From contig JAFRWY010000067.1 in the NCBI GenBank assembly GCA_017437905.1, positions 1 to 61,038 of the forward strand: a stretch of 61,038 bases of DNA. Direction: 5' to 3'. This stretch comes from Eubacterium sp. GTDB taxonomy: Bacteria; Bacillota; Clostridia; Lachnospirales; Lachnospiraceae. Position 1 is the first letter of the stretch. Each line of letters begins with the position of its first letter. The position numbers and the translations under genes are program-made. Positions 15,488 to 24,198 of this stretch are shown piece by piece. The notes under the pieces were generated by a model. It was not told where the DNA came from. It searched no databases and saw nothing but the letters and a program-made list of their open reading frames with translations.

Positions 15488-17737
15488 ATGCCTGAAAAAA
15501 TAAGTACAGTAGATTATGAATCGGAAATGGGCCAGGCGTACGTGGATTACGCCATGTCCGTTATCACGGAGCGTGCGCTGCCGGATGTACGGGACGGTCT
15601 GAAGCCGGTACAGCGGAGGATCCTTTACTCCCTGTCCGAGCTTACCTCCTCCGATGCACCTCACAGGAAATGTGCCCGTATCGTGGGTGATACCATGGGT
15701 AAGTATCATCCCCACGGAGACAGCTCCATTTACGAAGGACTTGTCAATCTGGCCCAGAACTGGAAGCTGCCGATCCCGTTGGTGGATCCCCATGGTAATT
15801 TCGGCGATGTGTCCGGCTCCGGTGCTGCTGCCATGCGTTATACGGAGGCCCGGATCTCGAAATATACCGAAGAAGCCTGCATGAAGGATCTTCGGTTCTG
15901 TAAGGATGACTTCGTACCGAATTTTGACGGTGAGGAGACGGAGCCCACCTATCTGCCTTTCCAGGTGCCGAACCTTCTGGTGAGCGGCTCCATGGGTATC
16001 GCGGTCGGTATGGCAACGAATATTCCGACCCATAATCTGAATGAAGTGATCGATGCCACCGTGGCATATCTCCGGAACCCGGACATTACCACGGAGGAAC
16101 TGATGGAATATATCCAGGGACCTGATTTCGCAACAGGCGGTATCATCAATGCTTCGAAGGAGACCCTGCTCTCCATTTACGAGACGGGACAGGGACGTCT
16201 TCGGATCCGCGGAAAGGTGGAGGTGCGCGATGCTGGCTACGGACGGAAATCCATCTGTGTGACGGAGCTTCCCGTAACCATGATCGGAAGTACCGAGAAA
16301 TTCCTTACCACCGTGGGCGAGCTGACCCGGAACCGGGAACTTCCGCAGGTGGTGGACATTGCGGACCGGGGTGATAAGAACGGCGAATGTCTTGCCATCG
16401 ATGTAAAGAAGGGTACAACGGATGAGGAGATCGAGAAGATCATCAACATCCTTTACAAGAAGGCAGGGCTTGAGGATACCTACGGTGTGAACATCAACTG
16501 CATCAACCGGGGAAAGCCGGAGGTGATGGGTCTTCGCCGGATCCTGGAGCTGTACACGCGTTTCAAATCCGATGTATATAACAAGAAATATACCAAACTG
16601 CTGGCGGAGCAGGAGGATGTCCGTGAGGTTAAGCAGGGCCTTCTGGAAGCCATCGATGTGATCGATCTTATCATCGAGATCCTGCGGGGCTCCAAGACAC
16701 TGGCCATGGCGAAGAAGTGCCTGATGACCGGCGAGACCGAGGGGATCAAGTTCCGTTACAAGGGCTCGGAAATGGATGCCCATGAGTTACATTTTACGGA
16801 GAAGCAGGCGGATGCGATCCTGGCCATGCGTCTTTCCCGGCTGATCGGTCTGGAAGTGGATGTCCTGAGGAAGGAACTGGCGGATGCGGAGAAGAAGATC
16901 GCGAAGTATCAGAAACTGCTGGCATCCAAAACGGCTATGCGGGATCAGATGATCCGGGATATGGAAGAACTGAAGGCCTTCGGAAAGCCCAGAAAGACCC
17001 GGATTCATGACCTGGGTGAGGTTAAGGTGGAGAAGGTGGAAGAGAAGCCGGTGGAAGTGACCGTGCTCCTTGACCGGTTCTACTATCTGAAGTGCATCGA
17101 CCGTTCCACTTATGAGAAGAACGCGGAGCAGATCGAAAAGGAATACCGTGCGTCCGTCAACGTGATGACCAACGAAAGGGTACTGCTCTTTACCGATGCC
17201 GGCTGGGTCTACACCGTGAAGGTCAGCGAGCTGGTGAAGAAGCAGGGGAAGAAGCTGACCGGCAAGGGCATTTTCGCCAAGCTTTCGGATAAGGGAATTC
17301 AGGTCTTCGAGTTCTGTGAAATGGATAAGACCGAGAATATAGTTTACATAACTCTTGCGGAAAAGATCGCGGATGAGAACCTCCTCTTCGTAACGAGAGA
17401 AGGACACGCGAAGCGGGTGGAAGGCTCGGCCTTCGATACCTCCCGCAAGAAGGCGGCGGCAGGAAAGCCGGGTGAGACACCCATCTGGATCGGACCGGTG
17501 GACGAGAATGATCAGGTGATGGCACGCAGTGCCAAGGGCTTCTATGTAAGAGTTAAGATCAGCGACATTTCCTTCAAGGGAAAGGGTGCGACCGGTATCA
17601 TGCTGATCAAGCTGACGGAGGGAGACACCATTGAAGCGGCCATTGCAGGGAAGCCGGATGCTTCCCTGGAGGATGTGGCCTTCAGCAGAGTGAAGCTTTG
17701 CTGCACGGGAAATAAGGGTACGAAACTGAGAAAGTAG
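15488..17737 (+). CDS. parC: Type IIA topoisomerase subunit A (topoisomerase IV ParC-like)
   Basis: 749 aa. The catalytic tyrosine is Tyr118 in AAMRYTEARIS. The quinolone-region motif HPHGDSSIYE has Ser79 and Glu83, the usual susceptible residues. The breakage-reunion domain and coiled coil (LAEQEDVREVKQGLLEAIDV) are followed by a beta-pinwheel C-terminal domain. I find no GyrA-box (QRRGGKG); the nearest segment is KKQGKKLTGKG. That argues for ParC-type or weakly wrapping activity rather than true gyrase. It follows the subunit B gene in the same operon and ends in TAG. Confidence 0.85.
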   Translation: MPEKISTVDYESEMGQAYVDYAMSVITERALPDVRDGLKPVQRRILYSLSELTSSDAPHRKCARIVGDTMGKYHPHGDSSIYEGLVNLAQNWKLPIPLVDPHGNFGDVSGSGAAAMRYTEARISKYTEEACMKDLRFCKDDFVPNFDGEETEPTYLPFQVPNLLVSGSMGIAVGMATNIPTHNLNEVIDATVAYLRNPDITTEELMEYIQGPDFATGGIINASKETLLSIYETGQGRLRIRGKVEVRDAGYGRKSICVTELPVTMIGSTEKFLTTVGELTRNRELPQVVDIADRGDKNGECLAIDVKKGTTDEEIEKIINILYKKAGLEDTYGVNINCINRGKPEVMGLRRILELYTRFKSDVYNKKYTKLLAEQEDVREVKQGLLEAIDVIDLIIEILRGSKTLAMAKKCLMTGETEGIKFRYKGSEMDAHELHFTEKQADAILAMRLSRLIGLEVDVLRKELADAEKKIAKYQKLLASKTAMRDQMIRDMEELKAFGKPRKTRIHDLGEVKVEKVEEKPVEVTVLLDRFYYLKCIDRSTYEKNAEQIEKEYRASVNVMTNERVLLFTDAGWVYTVKVSELVKKQGKKLTGKGIFAKLSDKGIQVFEFCEMDKTENIVYITLAEKIADENLLFVTREGHAKRVEGSAFDTSRKKAAAGKPGETPIWIGPVDENDQVMARSAKGFYVRVKISDISFKGKGATGIMLIKLTEGDTIEAAIAGKPDASLEDVAFSRVKLCCTGNKGTKLRK

Positions 17738-17806
17738 ACGGTTTCATGCGGTTCCTCAGGTACGATCAGGTGAAGGGCGCAGTAGTGACCCGTTCAAAAA
17801 TACAAC

Positions 17807-17835
17807 TTGAAAAGGCCGTCTTTGCGTGGTACAAT
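17807..17835 (+). promoter_or_regulatory. Promoter of argD-like gene
   Basis: TTGAAA (17807-17812), a 17-bp spacer and TACAAT (17830-17835). No ARG-box-type operator is evident. Confidence 0.75.
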
Positions 17836-17887
17836 CGAACAATCTTATTAACAACCCGGGAACCGTAGAAAAGGAGGGCGATGTCTT

Positions 17888-19078
17888 ATGATGACAACAA
17901 ACGATATTATCAGTACAGCCGAATCCCATCTGATCCATACCTACAACCGTTACCGGATCGCATTTGATCATGGTCAGGGCGTGCATCTTTATGACAATGA
18001 CGGTAAGGAGTATCTTGACTTCTGCGCGGGGATCGCGGTTTTTGCTCTCGGTTACGGGAACGAAAGTTATAATAACGCACTGAAGGCACAGATCGACAAG
18101 GTGATCCATACCTCAAATTATTATTATACGGAGCCTATGGCGAAGGCTGCAAAGCTGCTTACGGAAGCAGCAGGTATGAAGAAGGTATTCTTCACCAACA
18201 GCGGAACCGAAGCCATCGAAGGTGCCCTGAAGATCGCAAAGAAATTCGGATACTTAAAGGACGGACGGAACGATCATGAAGTGATCGCCATGGAGCACAG
18301 CTTCCATGGAAGGAGCATGGGTGCGCTTTCCGTTACGGGAAATGCAAAGTACCGGGAAGCCTTCGGACCGCTGATCCCGGGCATCCGTTTTGCAACCTAT
18401 AATGATATCGACAGTGTGAAGGCACTGGTGAATGACCGGACAAGCGCCATCATTCTGGAAACCGTACAGGGAGAGGGCGGAATCCGGCCGGCAGAGAAAG
18501 CATTTATCGAAGAGATCCGCAGGATCTGTGACGAAAATGACCTGCTGCTCATTCTGGATGAGATCCAGTGCGGCATGGGCCGGACCGGTACCATGTTTGC
18601 CTTTGAACAGTACGGCGTGAAGCCGGATGTGCTTACCGTGGCAAAGGCGGTGGGCTGCGGCATACCTTTGGGTGGTTTCCTGGTGAATGATAAGACCGAG
18701 GAAATCCTGGTGGCAGGAGACCATGGCTCCACCTACGGAGGCAATCCGCTGGCCTGTGCAGCCTGTGTCAATGTTCTGGAGCAGTTTAAGGAGCTTAACC
18801 TGCTGACGCATGTAAAGGAAGTGGGAGACTATCTCTATGAAGCCCTTGAGGCACTGAAGAAGGATCTTCCGTCGATCGTGGACCACCGTGGTATGGGTCT
18901 GATGCAGGGAATCGAGCTTTCCGAAGATGTGAAGGCCGCAGATGTGGTGAAGAAGGCACATGAGAACGGACTGATCCTCATCACGGCAGGAAGCAATGTG
19001 ATCCGGTTTATCCCGCCGCTCATTATAGAGAAAGAGCATGTGGACTGGATGATCGATATTCTGAAGAAGTGCTTCTGA
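17888..19078 (+). CDS. argD: Acetylornithine/class III aminotransferase
   Basis: 396 aa, full length for the family. It shows the PLP-dependent class III features: FFTNSGTEAIEGALK (cofactor phosphate), MEHSFHGRSMGAL, ILDEIQCGMGRTG with the Asp that contacts the PLP ring, and TVAKAVGCGIPLGGF with the Schiff-base lysine. AAGGAGGG (17872-17879) fixes the start at 17888 or the next ATG at 17891. ArgD makes N-acetylornithine from the semialdehyde in arginine synthesis. No arg genes are adjacent, so a role in another omega-amino-acid reaction cannot be excluded. Confidence 0.85.
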   Translation: MMTTNDIISTAESHLIHTYNRYRIAFDHGQGVHLYDNDGKEYLDFCAGIAVFALGYGNESYNNALKAQIDKVIHTSNYYYTEPMAKAAKLLTEAAGMKKVFFTNSGTEAIEGALKIAKKFGYLKDGRNDHEVIAMEHSFHGRSMGALSVTGNAKYREAFGPLIPGIRFATYNDIDSVKALVNDRTSAIILETVQGEGGIRPAEKAFIEEIRRICDENDLLLILDEIQCGMGRTGTMFAFEQYGVKPDVLTVAKAVGCGIPLGGFLVNDKTEEILVAGDHGSTYGGNPLACAACVNVLEQFKELNLLTHVKEVGDYLYEALEALKKDLPSIVDHRGMGLMQGIELSEDVKAADVVKKAHENGLILITAGSNVIRFIPPLIIEKEHVDWMIDILKKCF

Positions 19079-19156
19079 ATTTGTCTAAACGATTATACGT
19101 TATCGGCGAAGGATCCCTTGAGAACAGGATAGGGACCGTAGATCGTCCGTAATATG

Positions 19157-19200
19157 AAAACGAGTATATGCCATGCGCGCATGGTATATACTCGTTTCTT
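19157..19200. terminator. Bidirectional terminator after argD
   Basis: AAAACGAGTATATGCCATGC pairs with GCATGGTATATACTCGTTT around 19177 with one G-T wobble. It is flanked by A and T tracts and lies between argD and the convergent GNAT-RsgA gene. Confidence 0.85.
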
Positions 19201-19295
19201 ATTGAGGATGATTCTGCCCCTGAAGAGGATCGGTAGCTGCCAGTGGTCAAACCGACAGCAACGCCGGTAGCTGACCGGTACCTGTACCGACAATT

Positions 19296-20897
19296 TTACC
19301 GGTAACGCTTCCCGGCCTTCTTCTCAGCCTTGATCCACTTGGAGATCTCCTTTTTCTTTGCGTAGTTTCTTTCATTTTCCGCGTTCAGACTAAGATAGAG
19401 ATCGTAGCGGGCCTGTGAGAGTTCACCGCTTTCGATCGCGGCCCGGATCGCACAGTCCGGCTCGGTGTCGTGTCTGCAGTTACTGAATCTGCACCGGCAT
19501 GCAAGTTCTTCGATATCGGAAAAAGTTTCATTTACGCCTTCCGCATTATTGGCGATACCGATCTCCCGCATGCCCGGAGTATCGATGATCGTGACGCCGT
19601 TTTCCAGCTGGATCAGCCGCCGGTAGGTGGTGGTATGCTTTCCGGTGGAATCCGACCTGCGGACTTCCCCGGTCTTCATAACTTCTTTCCCTGACAGGGT
19701 ATTGATCAGCGTGGATTTTCCGGCTCCTGAGGATCCCATGAGACAAATGGTGGTCCCCGGGATAAAGTATTCGTTCAGTTCCTCCAGCCCCGTATTGAAG
19801 AGTGCGGAGATCGCATGAACCTGAACCTTATCGGAAATGCTTCTTACTTCTTCAACGTAGCGGTCGACGTCCTCGCAGAGGTCGGACTTTGTGAGGATCA
19901 CTACGGGAGTTACATTTCCCTGAAGGGCAACGCTAACGTAACGGGCGATCCGGTTATAACTGTAGTCCTCATTCAGTGAGGTGACGATAAAGGCATAATC
20001 CGCATTTGCCGCCATGTACTGCATCACACCGGTCTTTGCCTGGTCCGGCCGCTGAAGCAGACCGGATCTTTCACAGACGGAGAGGATCGTGGAATCCCCA
20101 TACGGATTGTAGGTAAAGGTCACATAATCGCCCACCAGCGGAAGCGCTTCCGCATCCGCTTCGTAGAAGCTTCCCTTCAGCCTGGCCGGGATATCCTTCT
20201 CCCAGAAACGGATCGTATAACTGTTTTTCTGAATCTCCGAGATCCGGCCCAGCTTCTCCGCGTGGAGCCACTGGCAGGAGAGCTTTAAGGGCTTGTAATA
20301 GGGAAACTTCTTTGTATATTCCGCAATTTCTTCCTCATCGTCACAATCTTCGAAAACCTCTGCCTCGTAGAATTTGCCGCGGAGCTTATCGAAGCCCTCA
20401 TTCAGAGGATAGATCATAAACGGATCGGGAGTTCCGTAAATATTATGCTCGAGTCCGGATCCCCTGCCGCGGAGAAAGCCGTATCTGGGGTAATAGTCCG
20501 GTTCGCCGCAGAGGGCAATGCCGAGATAACCGGCTTCCTTTGCCAGAGCAAGAGTTTCGGTGAGGAGCTTTCCACCGATGCCCATATTGAAGCAGGTGGG
20601 TTCCACCGCCAGCGGCCCGAAGGTGATGATCTCTGTTTCCTTATCTCCGTCAACGATCCTTGCTTTATGATACATGATCACGCCGACGATCTTACCGTCC
20701 AGTTCGGCAACTCTGCTGATCCCGGGAAGATAGTCCTTTGAATCCCGGAGCTTATGGACCATCAGATGCTCATTGCAGCCGGGACCGTGGATGTTCCAGA
20801 ATGCACGCAGGGTGCATAGTTCAGTTGCATAATAGTCTTCCTTGGTTTCTTTTCGTATGATGATTTGGTGATTGTTGTTTGATTTTATCTTATTCAT
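19296..20897 (-). CDS. GNAT-RsgA fusion: acetyltransferase plus ribosome-dependent GTPase
   Basis: 533 aa from the ATG at 20897, which has GGAG 9 bp upstream; another ATG lies at 20924. Residues about 10-180 are a GNAT domain (VAELDGKIVGVIMY, TFGPLAVEPTCFNMGIGGKL, FLRGRGSG). From about residue 215 to the end it is RsgA/YjeQ: an OB-like part, then the circularly permuted GTPase with G4 (VVILTKSD) before G1 (LMGSSGAGKSTL) and G3 (IIDTPGM). The zinc region is CRCRFSNCRHDTEPDC. RsgA matures the 30S subunit. The extra acetyltransferase suggests a specialised paralog that modifies a ribosome-linked or small-molecule target. The leader upstream carries a small ORF and attenuator, which suits control by ribosome state. 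Confidence 0.9.
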   Translation of the reverse strand: MNKIKSNNNHQIIIRKETKEDYYATELCTLRAFWNIHGPGCNEHLMVHKLRDSKDYLPGISRVAELDGKIVGVIMYHKARIVDGDKETEIITFGPLAVEPTCFNMGIGGKLLTETLALAKEAGYLGIALCGEPDYYPRYGFLRGRGSGLEHNIYGTPDPFMIYPLNEGFDKLRGKFYEAEVFEDCDDEEEIAEYTKKFPYYKPLKLSCQWLHAEKLGRISEIQKNSYTIRFWEKDIPARLKGSFYEADAEALPLVGDYVTFTYNPYGDSTILSVCERSGLLQRPDQAKTGVMQYMAANADYAFIVTSLNEDYSYNRIARYVSVALQGNVTPVVILTKSDLCEDVDRYVEEVRSISDKVQVHAISALFNTGLEELNEYFIPGTTICLMGSSGAGKSTLINTLSGKEVMKTGEVRRSDSTGKHTTTYRRLIQLENGVTIIDTPGMREIGIANNAEGVNETFSDIEELACRCRFSNCRHDTEPDCAIRAAIESGELSQARYDLYLSLNAENERNYAKKKEISKWIKAEKKAGKRYR

Positions 20898-21007
20898 TTC
20901 TGATATCTCCATTTCCATATTCATGAATTTCCGTTATTTCAGGGCGTTTGCCCGATGAATTTCCAGGGATGATATAGCATGGAGACCGGAAGAATGCGAA
21001 AAGGGCA

Positions 21008-21040
21008 TAAAAAGACCGTGACGGAAAAGCCACGGTAAAA
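21008..21040 (-). terminator. Attenuator between leader peptide and GNAT-RsgA gene
   Basis: On the minus strand, ACCGTG (complement of 21031-21036) pairs with CACGGT (complement of 21015-21020), followed by CTTTTTATG. It lies after the leader ORF and more than 100 bp before the main start. Confidence 0.7.
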
Positions 21041-21060
21041 ATCCAATATAGAATCTACGA

Positions 21061-21129
21061 TCAGATATCGGAAACCGAGGTCAACATGCTATATTCAGTT
21101 ACAAGGGTTGTCTTAACTGCACTCATCAT
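21061..21129 (-). CDS. 22-aa leader peptide upstream of GNAT-RsgA
   Basis: A 23-codon ORF starting ATGATG (21129) with GCGAGG 5 bases upstream and ending TGA at 21061-21063. It is rich in Ser, Thr and Val (MMSAVKTTLVTEYSM...). It lies between a consensus promoter and the attenuator hairpin. Its ribosome-binding site (CGAGGT, 21134-21139) can pair with ACCTCG inside the ORF's own 3' part (21076-21081). This is the arrangement expected of translation-sensed attenuation. Expression and function are inferred from architecture. Confidence 0.6.
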   Translation of the reverse strand: MMSAVKTTLVTEYSMLTSVSDI

Positions 21130-21165
21130 TTGTACCTCGCTTTCTTTCAGATTTAATACGGGTTG

Positions 21166-21194
21166 ACTATAGCAGAATGTCAGGGGAATGTCAA
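21166..21194 (-). promoter_or_regulatory. Promoter of the leader/GNAT-RsgA transcript
   Basis: Minus strand: TTGACA (21189-21194), a 17-bp spacer and TATAGT (21166-21171). Confidence 0.85.
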
Positions 21195-21196
21195 GG

Positions 21197-21245
21197 GCAA
21201 AAAAACACACCCTTGCAAGCAGGCTTGCGGGTGTGTTCTTTGTTT
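21197..21245 (-). terminator. Terminator of the small lipoprotein gene
   Basis: AACACACCC (21204-21212) with GCAAG pairs with CTTGC and GGGTGTGTT (21229-21237). On the minus strand a run of seven U residues follows. Confidence 0.85.
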
Positions 21246-21301
21246 TGCGTGATCACTTCGTGACCACTGCATATGAAACTTGTGTAAGGATCTTACTCAT
21301 C

Positions 21302-21694
21302 TTACTTCTTCTTCAGCTTCATGCTCTGGCCGTTGATGGCGATGGTGATAACACCGTCCTTGTAAGTAGCGTCCAGAGAGCTGCCGGAATCGTTAGCATC
21401 GCTGAGCTTCATGGTCTCGCCGCTAACCTCGTACTTTCCGCTTCCGAGAGTGGTTCCCATTACAGACAGATCGAACTTGCTGCCGTCATACAGCTTCATG
21501 GTGCAGATCTGCTCAGCTGTGTAGGTCTGGCCCATTGCTTCATAAGCCTTGATCGCATCCTCTACACTGTTTCCGTTGGACTCGAAGACAACATAGGTTC
21601 CGTCATAATTTGTGCTGTCTCCGCAGCTGCAGAGAGCAAATGCCATTACAGCTATCATAAGAGCTGCAAGTACGAGTTTCTTTGCATTCTTCAT
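21302..21694 (-). CDS. Small lipoprotein, lipocalin-like
   Basis: 130 aa from the ATG at 21694, preceded by AAAGGAGAG; the frame extends further upstream into the promoter. A lipoprotein signal (KKLVLAALMIAVMAFALCSC) is followed by a small beta-rich domain: DGTYVVFES, KLYDGSKFDLSVMG, GKYEVSGETMKL, ATYKDGVITIAING. The pattern resembles small DUF5640/lipocalin-type lipoproteins of clostridia. It is similar in size and layout to the lipoprotein at 32997-33401. It is monocistronic, with its own promoter and terminator. The function is unknown. Confidence 0.8.
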   Translation of the reverse strand: MKNAKKLVLAALMIAVMAFALCSCGDSTNYDGTYVVFESNGNSVEDAIKAYEAMGQTYTAEQICTMKLYDGSKFDLSVMGTTLGSGKYEVSGETMKLSDANDSGSSLDATYKDGVITIAINGQSMKLKKK

Positions 21695-21742
21695 TTTTTT
21701 CTCTCCTTTACCAATTTTTTTGAAGAATAAACAACAAAGAGG

Positions 21743-21771
21743 ATTATAGTCAGAATCCCTGCTTCTGTCAA
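21743..21771 (-). promoter_or_regulatory. Promoter of the small lipoprotein gene
   Basis: Minus strand: TTGACA (21766-21771), a 17-bp spacer and TATAAT (21743-21748), a perfect consensus promoter. Confidence 0.9.
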
Positions 21772-21950
21772 GACAGAAAATTGAGTTATCCGGTAGGAGA
21801 AGAATGTGTACTGACACTCCTTAGACCTGCGAGGTCAGAGGTAAAGTCGCCGAACACGGCTTTAAGATCATTTATGCTTTTTCCGAACCATTCTTCATTG
21901 ATCAGAAAGAGGTTGTCGGAGGTGAGTTCGGCAATCGTTGAAGCGGAACC

Positions 21951-23834
21951 CTATTCCGAACCGGTTAATCCGTATCCTTGCTCCAGCCAGGGGGTGCCTG
22001 ACGGAATCTGGTCAATGGAAGAGTACCAGGGACTGGGAAGCTTTCCATGGAAAGGAGCGCCTCCGCAGAGGACATTTGCCACGCCCTGTCCCTCGGAGCC
22101 GGGGAGATAGCACATGACAACTGCATCCCAGTCATTCACGTAATCGCTGATGATCACATTTCTTCCGGCAACGATACATGCAACGGTGGGTTTTCCCAGG
22201 GCCTTAGCTTCGTCGATCGCTGCGGAATTTCCGCTGAGACCGTGGTCACCGCATAACTGAAGATCCTGTGTATCTCCGTTCCATTCGGCATAGGACTCTT
22301 CACCGACCACAAGAAGTACTACATCGGCTTCTTCGGCGCGGCTTCGGTCTGTAATGACTTCGATACCGTACTGACCGGCAAGCTGCCGGAATCCGGCCTG
22401 GATTGTGGTTACCCCGGAAATGTCATAGGAAGGACTCTGGTTCCAGTCGATGGTCCAGCCACCGCACTGTGCCTGGGGATTATCTGCCGCCGGTCCGGTG
22501 ATATAGACCTTGGAACCGCTCTTTAACGGGAGCACCTGGCCTTCATTCTTCAGAAGGACGAGACTTTCCTCCACAAGCTTCTCTGCCACACTCCGATATT
22601 CGGCCGAACCGGTGGTCTGCCGTACTGTCGTCATCTTTTTGCCGAAGGGATCCTCCATAACGCCGGCGTTTATCTTGACGCGAAGGATCCGGGTCACGGC
22701 ATCGTTCACGCGTTCTTCCGTGACATCTCCATTATTTACGGCTTTGACGATATTATCGCGTGTTGTTTCAAAATCCTGTACCTCCATGAACATATCGATG
22801 CCCGCATTTACGGAGGTGACTACCTGGTCGTAGTATGTATTGGGAGTGGTATTCTGAACGGAGTTCCAGTCACTGACGATAAAACCGTCGAAATGCATTT
22901 CGTTCTTCAGCTTCTGGATATATTCCGCATTTTCATGCATTTTGACACCGTTCAGGGAAGAATGGCTGATCATGATGGTCTGTACACCGGTATCCACAAG
23001 CTTCTGATACACCGCCAGAAGATCTGCGATCTCAGAGTCGGACAGCTGCGCGTCTCCCCGGTCGATGATCCGGGCCACGTCAGACACTTCGCCGGTGCCG
23101 TACAGCACATTTCCGTCTGCAAAAAAATGCTTTGCGCAGGCAATGATACCGCCATCGAGCAATCCCTGCGTGTACTTTGAACTGAGTTCGGTAATGATAC
23201 CCAGATCGGAGCCGTAGGATTCGTAGGTTCTTCCCCAACGGGGATCCACGGACTGTGCCACACAGGGAGCATAGTTCCAGAGCATATGACAGAGCTTAGC
23301 CTAATCAGCAGTGATAAGTCCGGCCTGATAAGTGAGTTCCGGATCATTTGCGGCACCGAGGCCGATGTTGTGCGGGAAGATCACGGTATCCAGGCAGTAG
23401 TTTACGCCATGGACATCATCCTGTCCGTAAATAATGGGAATCCCTGCTTCGGACCCCAGGGCGGCTTCCTGATACTCGTCCACCGTTTCCCTCCAGTCCT
23501 CGGCGTTCAGAGTCTGTACTTTGGACAATACACCGCCATAGCAGTTGTCCTCCATTCCGGAGGTACTGGTGAATTGTATGGCGGGAAGCACCATCTGGGA
23601 TGCCTTCTGTTCCAGTGTCAGTCTGGCAGTGATCTCTTCCGCGGACATGCCGGCATATTTGCCGGAGGATTCGCCGGATTCCGTTGATCCGCCCGGAGTT
23701 TCGGAGGAGCCTGACGAGCCGGTGGAGCCGGTGGAACCGGAAGAGCTTGAATCCTCTTTCTTTCCATCGGAGCTTCCACATCCGGTGAGCATCATAAGCG
23801 CCAGGGTTACTAGCAGGATTTTTTTCTTTTTCAT
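21951..23834 (-). pseudogene. GH3 beta-glucosidase lipoprotein interrupted by an in-frame amber codon
   Basis: The N-terminal part (23834 to 23304, 177 codons) has a lipoprotein signal (LLVTLALMMLTGCG), a Ser/Gly/Glu linker and the start of a GH3 domain (LTLEQKASQM, IYGQDDVHG). An in-frame TAG (23301-23303) follows LITAD. The same frame continues without a gap as AKLCHMLWNYAP, DPRWGRTYESYG, the GH3 nucleophile motif GFIVSDWNSV, and the C-terminal domain ending in WLEQGYGLTGSE at a second TAG (21951-21953). Whole length would be about 627 aa, normal for a secreted GH3. A GAG-to-TAG change at one codon would explain it. A further 54 codons stay open after the second TAG. It would release glucose from beta-glucosides, in keeping with the neighbouring cellobiose phosphorylase. 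Confidence 0.85.
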
Positions 23835-23845
23835 ATTTCAGCCTT

Positions 23846-24118
23846 TCATTTCTTCGTGTGATCAAACGGTTCCTGATGAATGTGGGCCGGATCCCCGGCA
23901 TTTAATGTATTGATCTGCCTCAGCATCTCAACATGTACACAGTCTATGTGAGAAATCAGTTTGTTCTGTTGTTCTATCGCGTCTTTAAGCTGGATTTCGT
24001 TATATAAACGACGGTTTTGAGTGTCACAGATTTTTATGATGGCGATAAGTACTGCGACGAATAGAAGAAACAGGAAAATGCCCAGTGCGATTGTGAAAAT
24101 GAATTCTGGATTTTTCAT
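23846..24118 (-). CDS. Small single-pass membrane protein with coiled coil
   Basis: 90 aa, preceded by AAGGAGGG. Residues about 7-30 form one membrane helix (FIFTIALGIFLFLLFVAVLIAII). The rest is a charged helix (NRRLYNEIQLKDAIEQQNKL) likely to form a coiled coil, ending in a His/Asp-rich tail. It ends 12 bp before the GH3 start and is probably co-transcribed with it. I do not recognise the family. Confidence 0.75.
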   Translation of the reverse strand: MKNPEFIFTIALGIFLFLLFVAVLIAIIKICDTQNRRLYNEIQLKDAIEQQNKLISHIDCVHVEMLRQINTLNAGDPAHIHQEPFDHTKK

Positions 24119-24140
24119 GAGGAACGCCCTCCTTCTATGA

Positions 24141-24182
24141 GAAAGAAAACGTAAGAAACACCCCGGCGGCAGCCGGGGTGTT
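24141..24182 (-). terminator. Terminator of the cellobiose phosphorylase gene
   Basis: AACACCCCGGC (24157-24167) pairs with GCCGGGGTGTT (24172-24182) around GGCA. On the minus strand TTTCTTACGTTTTC follows. The small-protein/GH3 unit starts directly beyond it. Confidence 0.8.
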
Positions 24183-24198
24183 CGTACGTTTCATATGA

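Noticed and set aside
13528-16783. Long minus-strand ORFs opposite the topoisomerase genes
   Set aside because: They are shadows of parE and parC; they lack ribosome-binding sites and protein-like composition.
21951-23834. Genome-wide amber (TAG) recoding
   Set aside because: TAG is the natural stop of several intact genes here, including those ending at 7577, 15438, 17737, 41718, 53436 and 55507.
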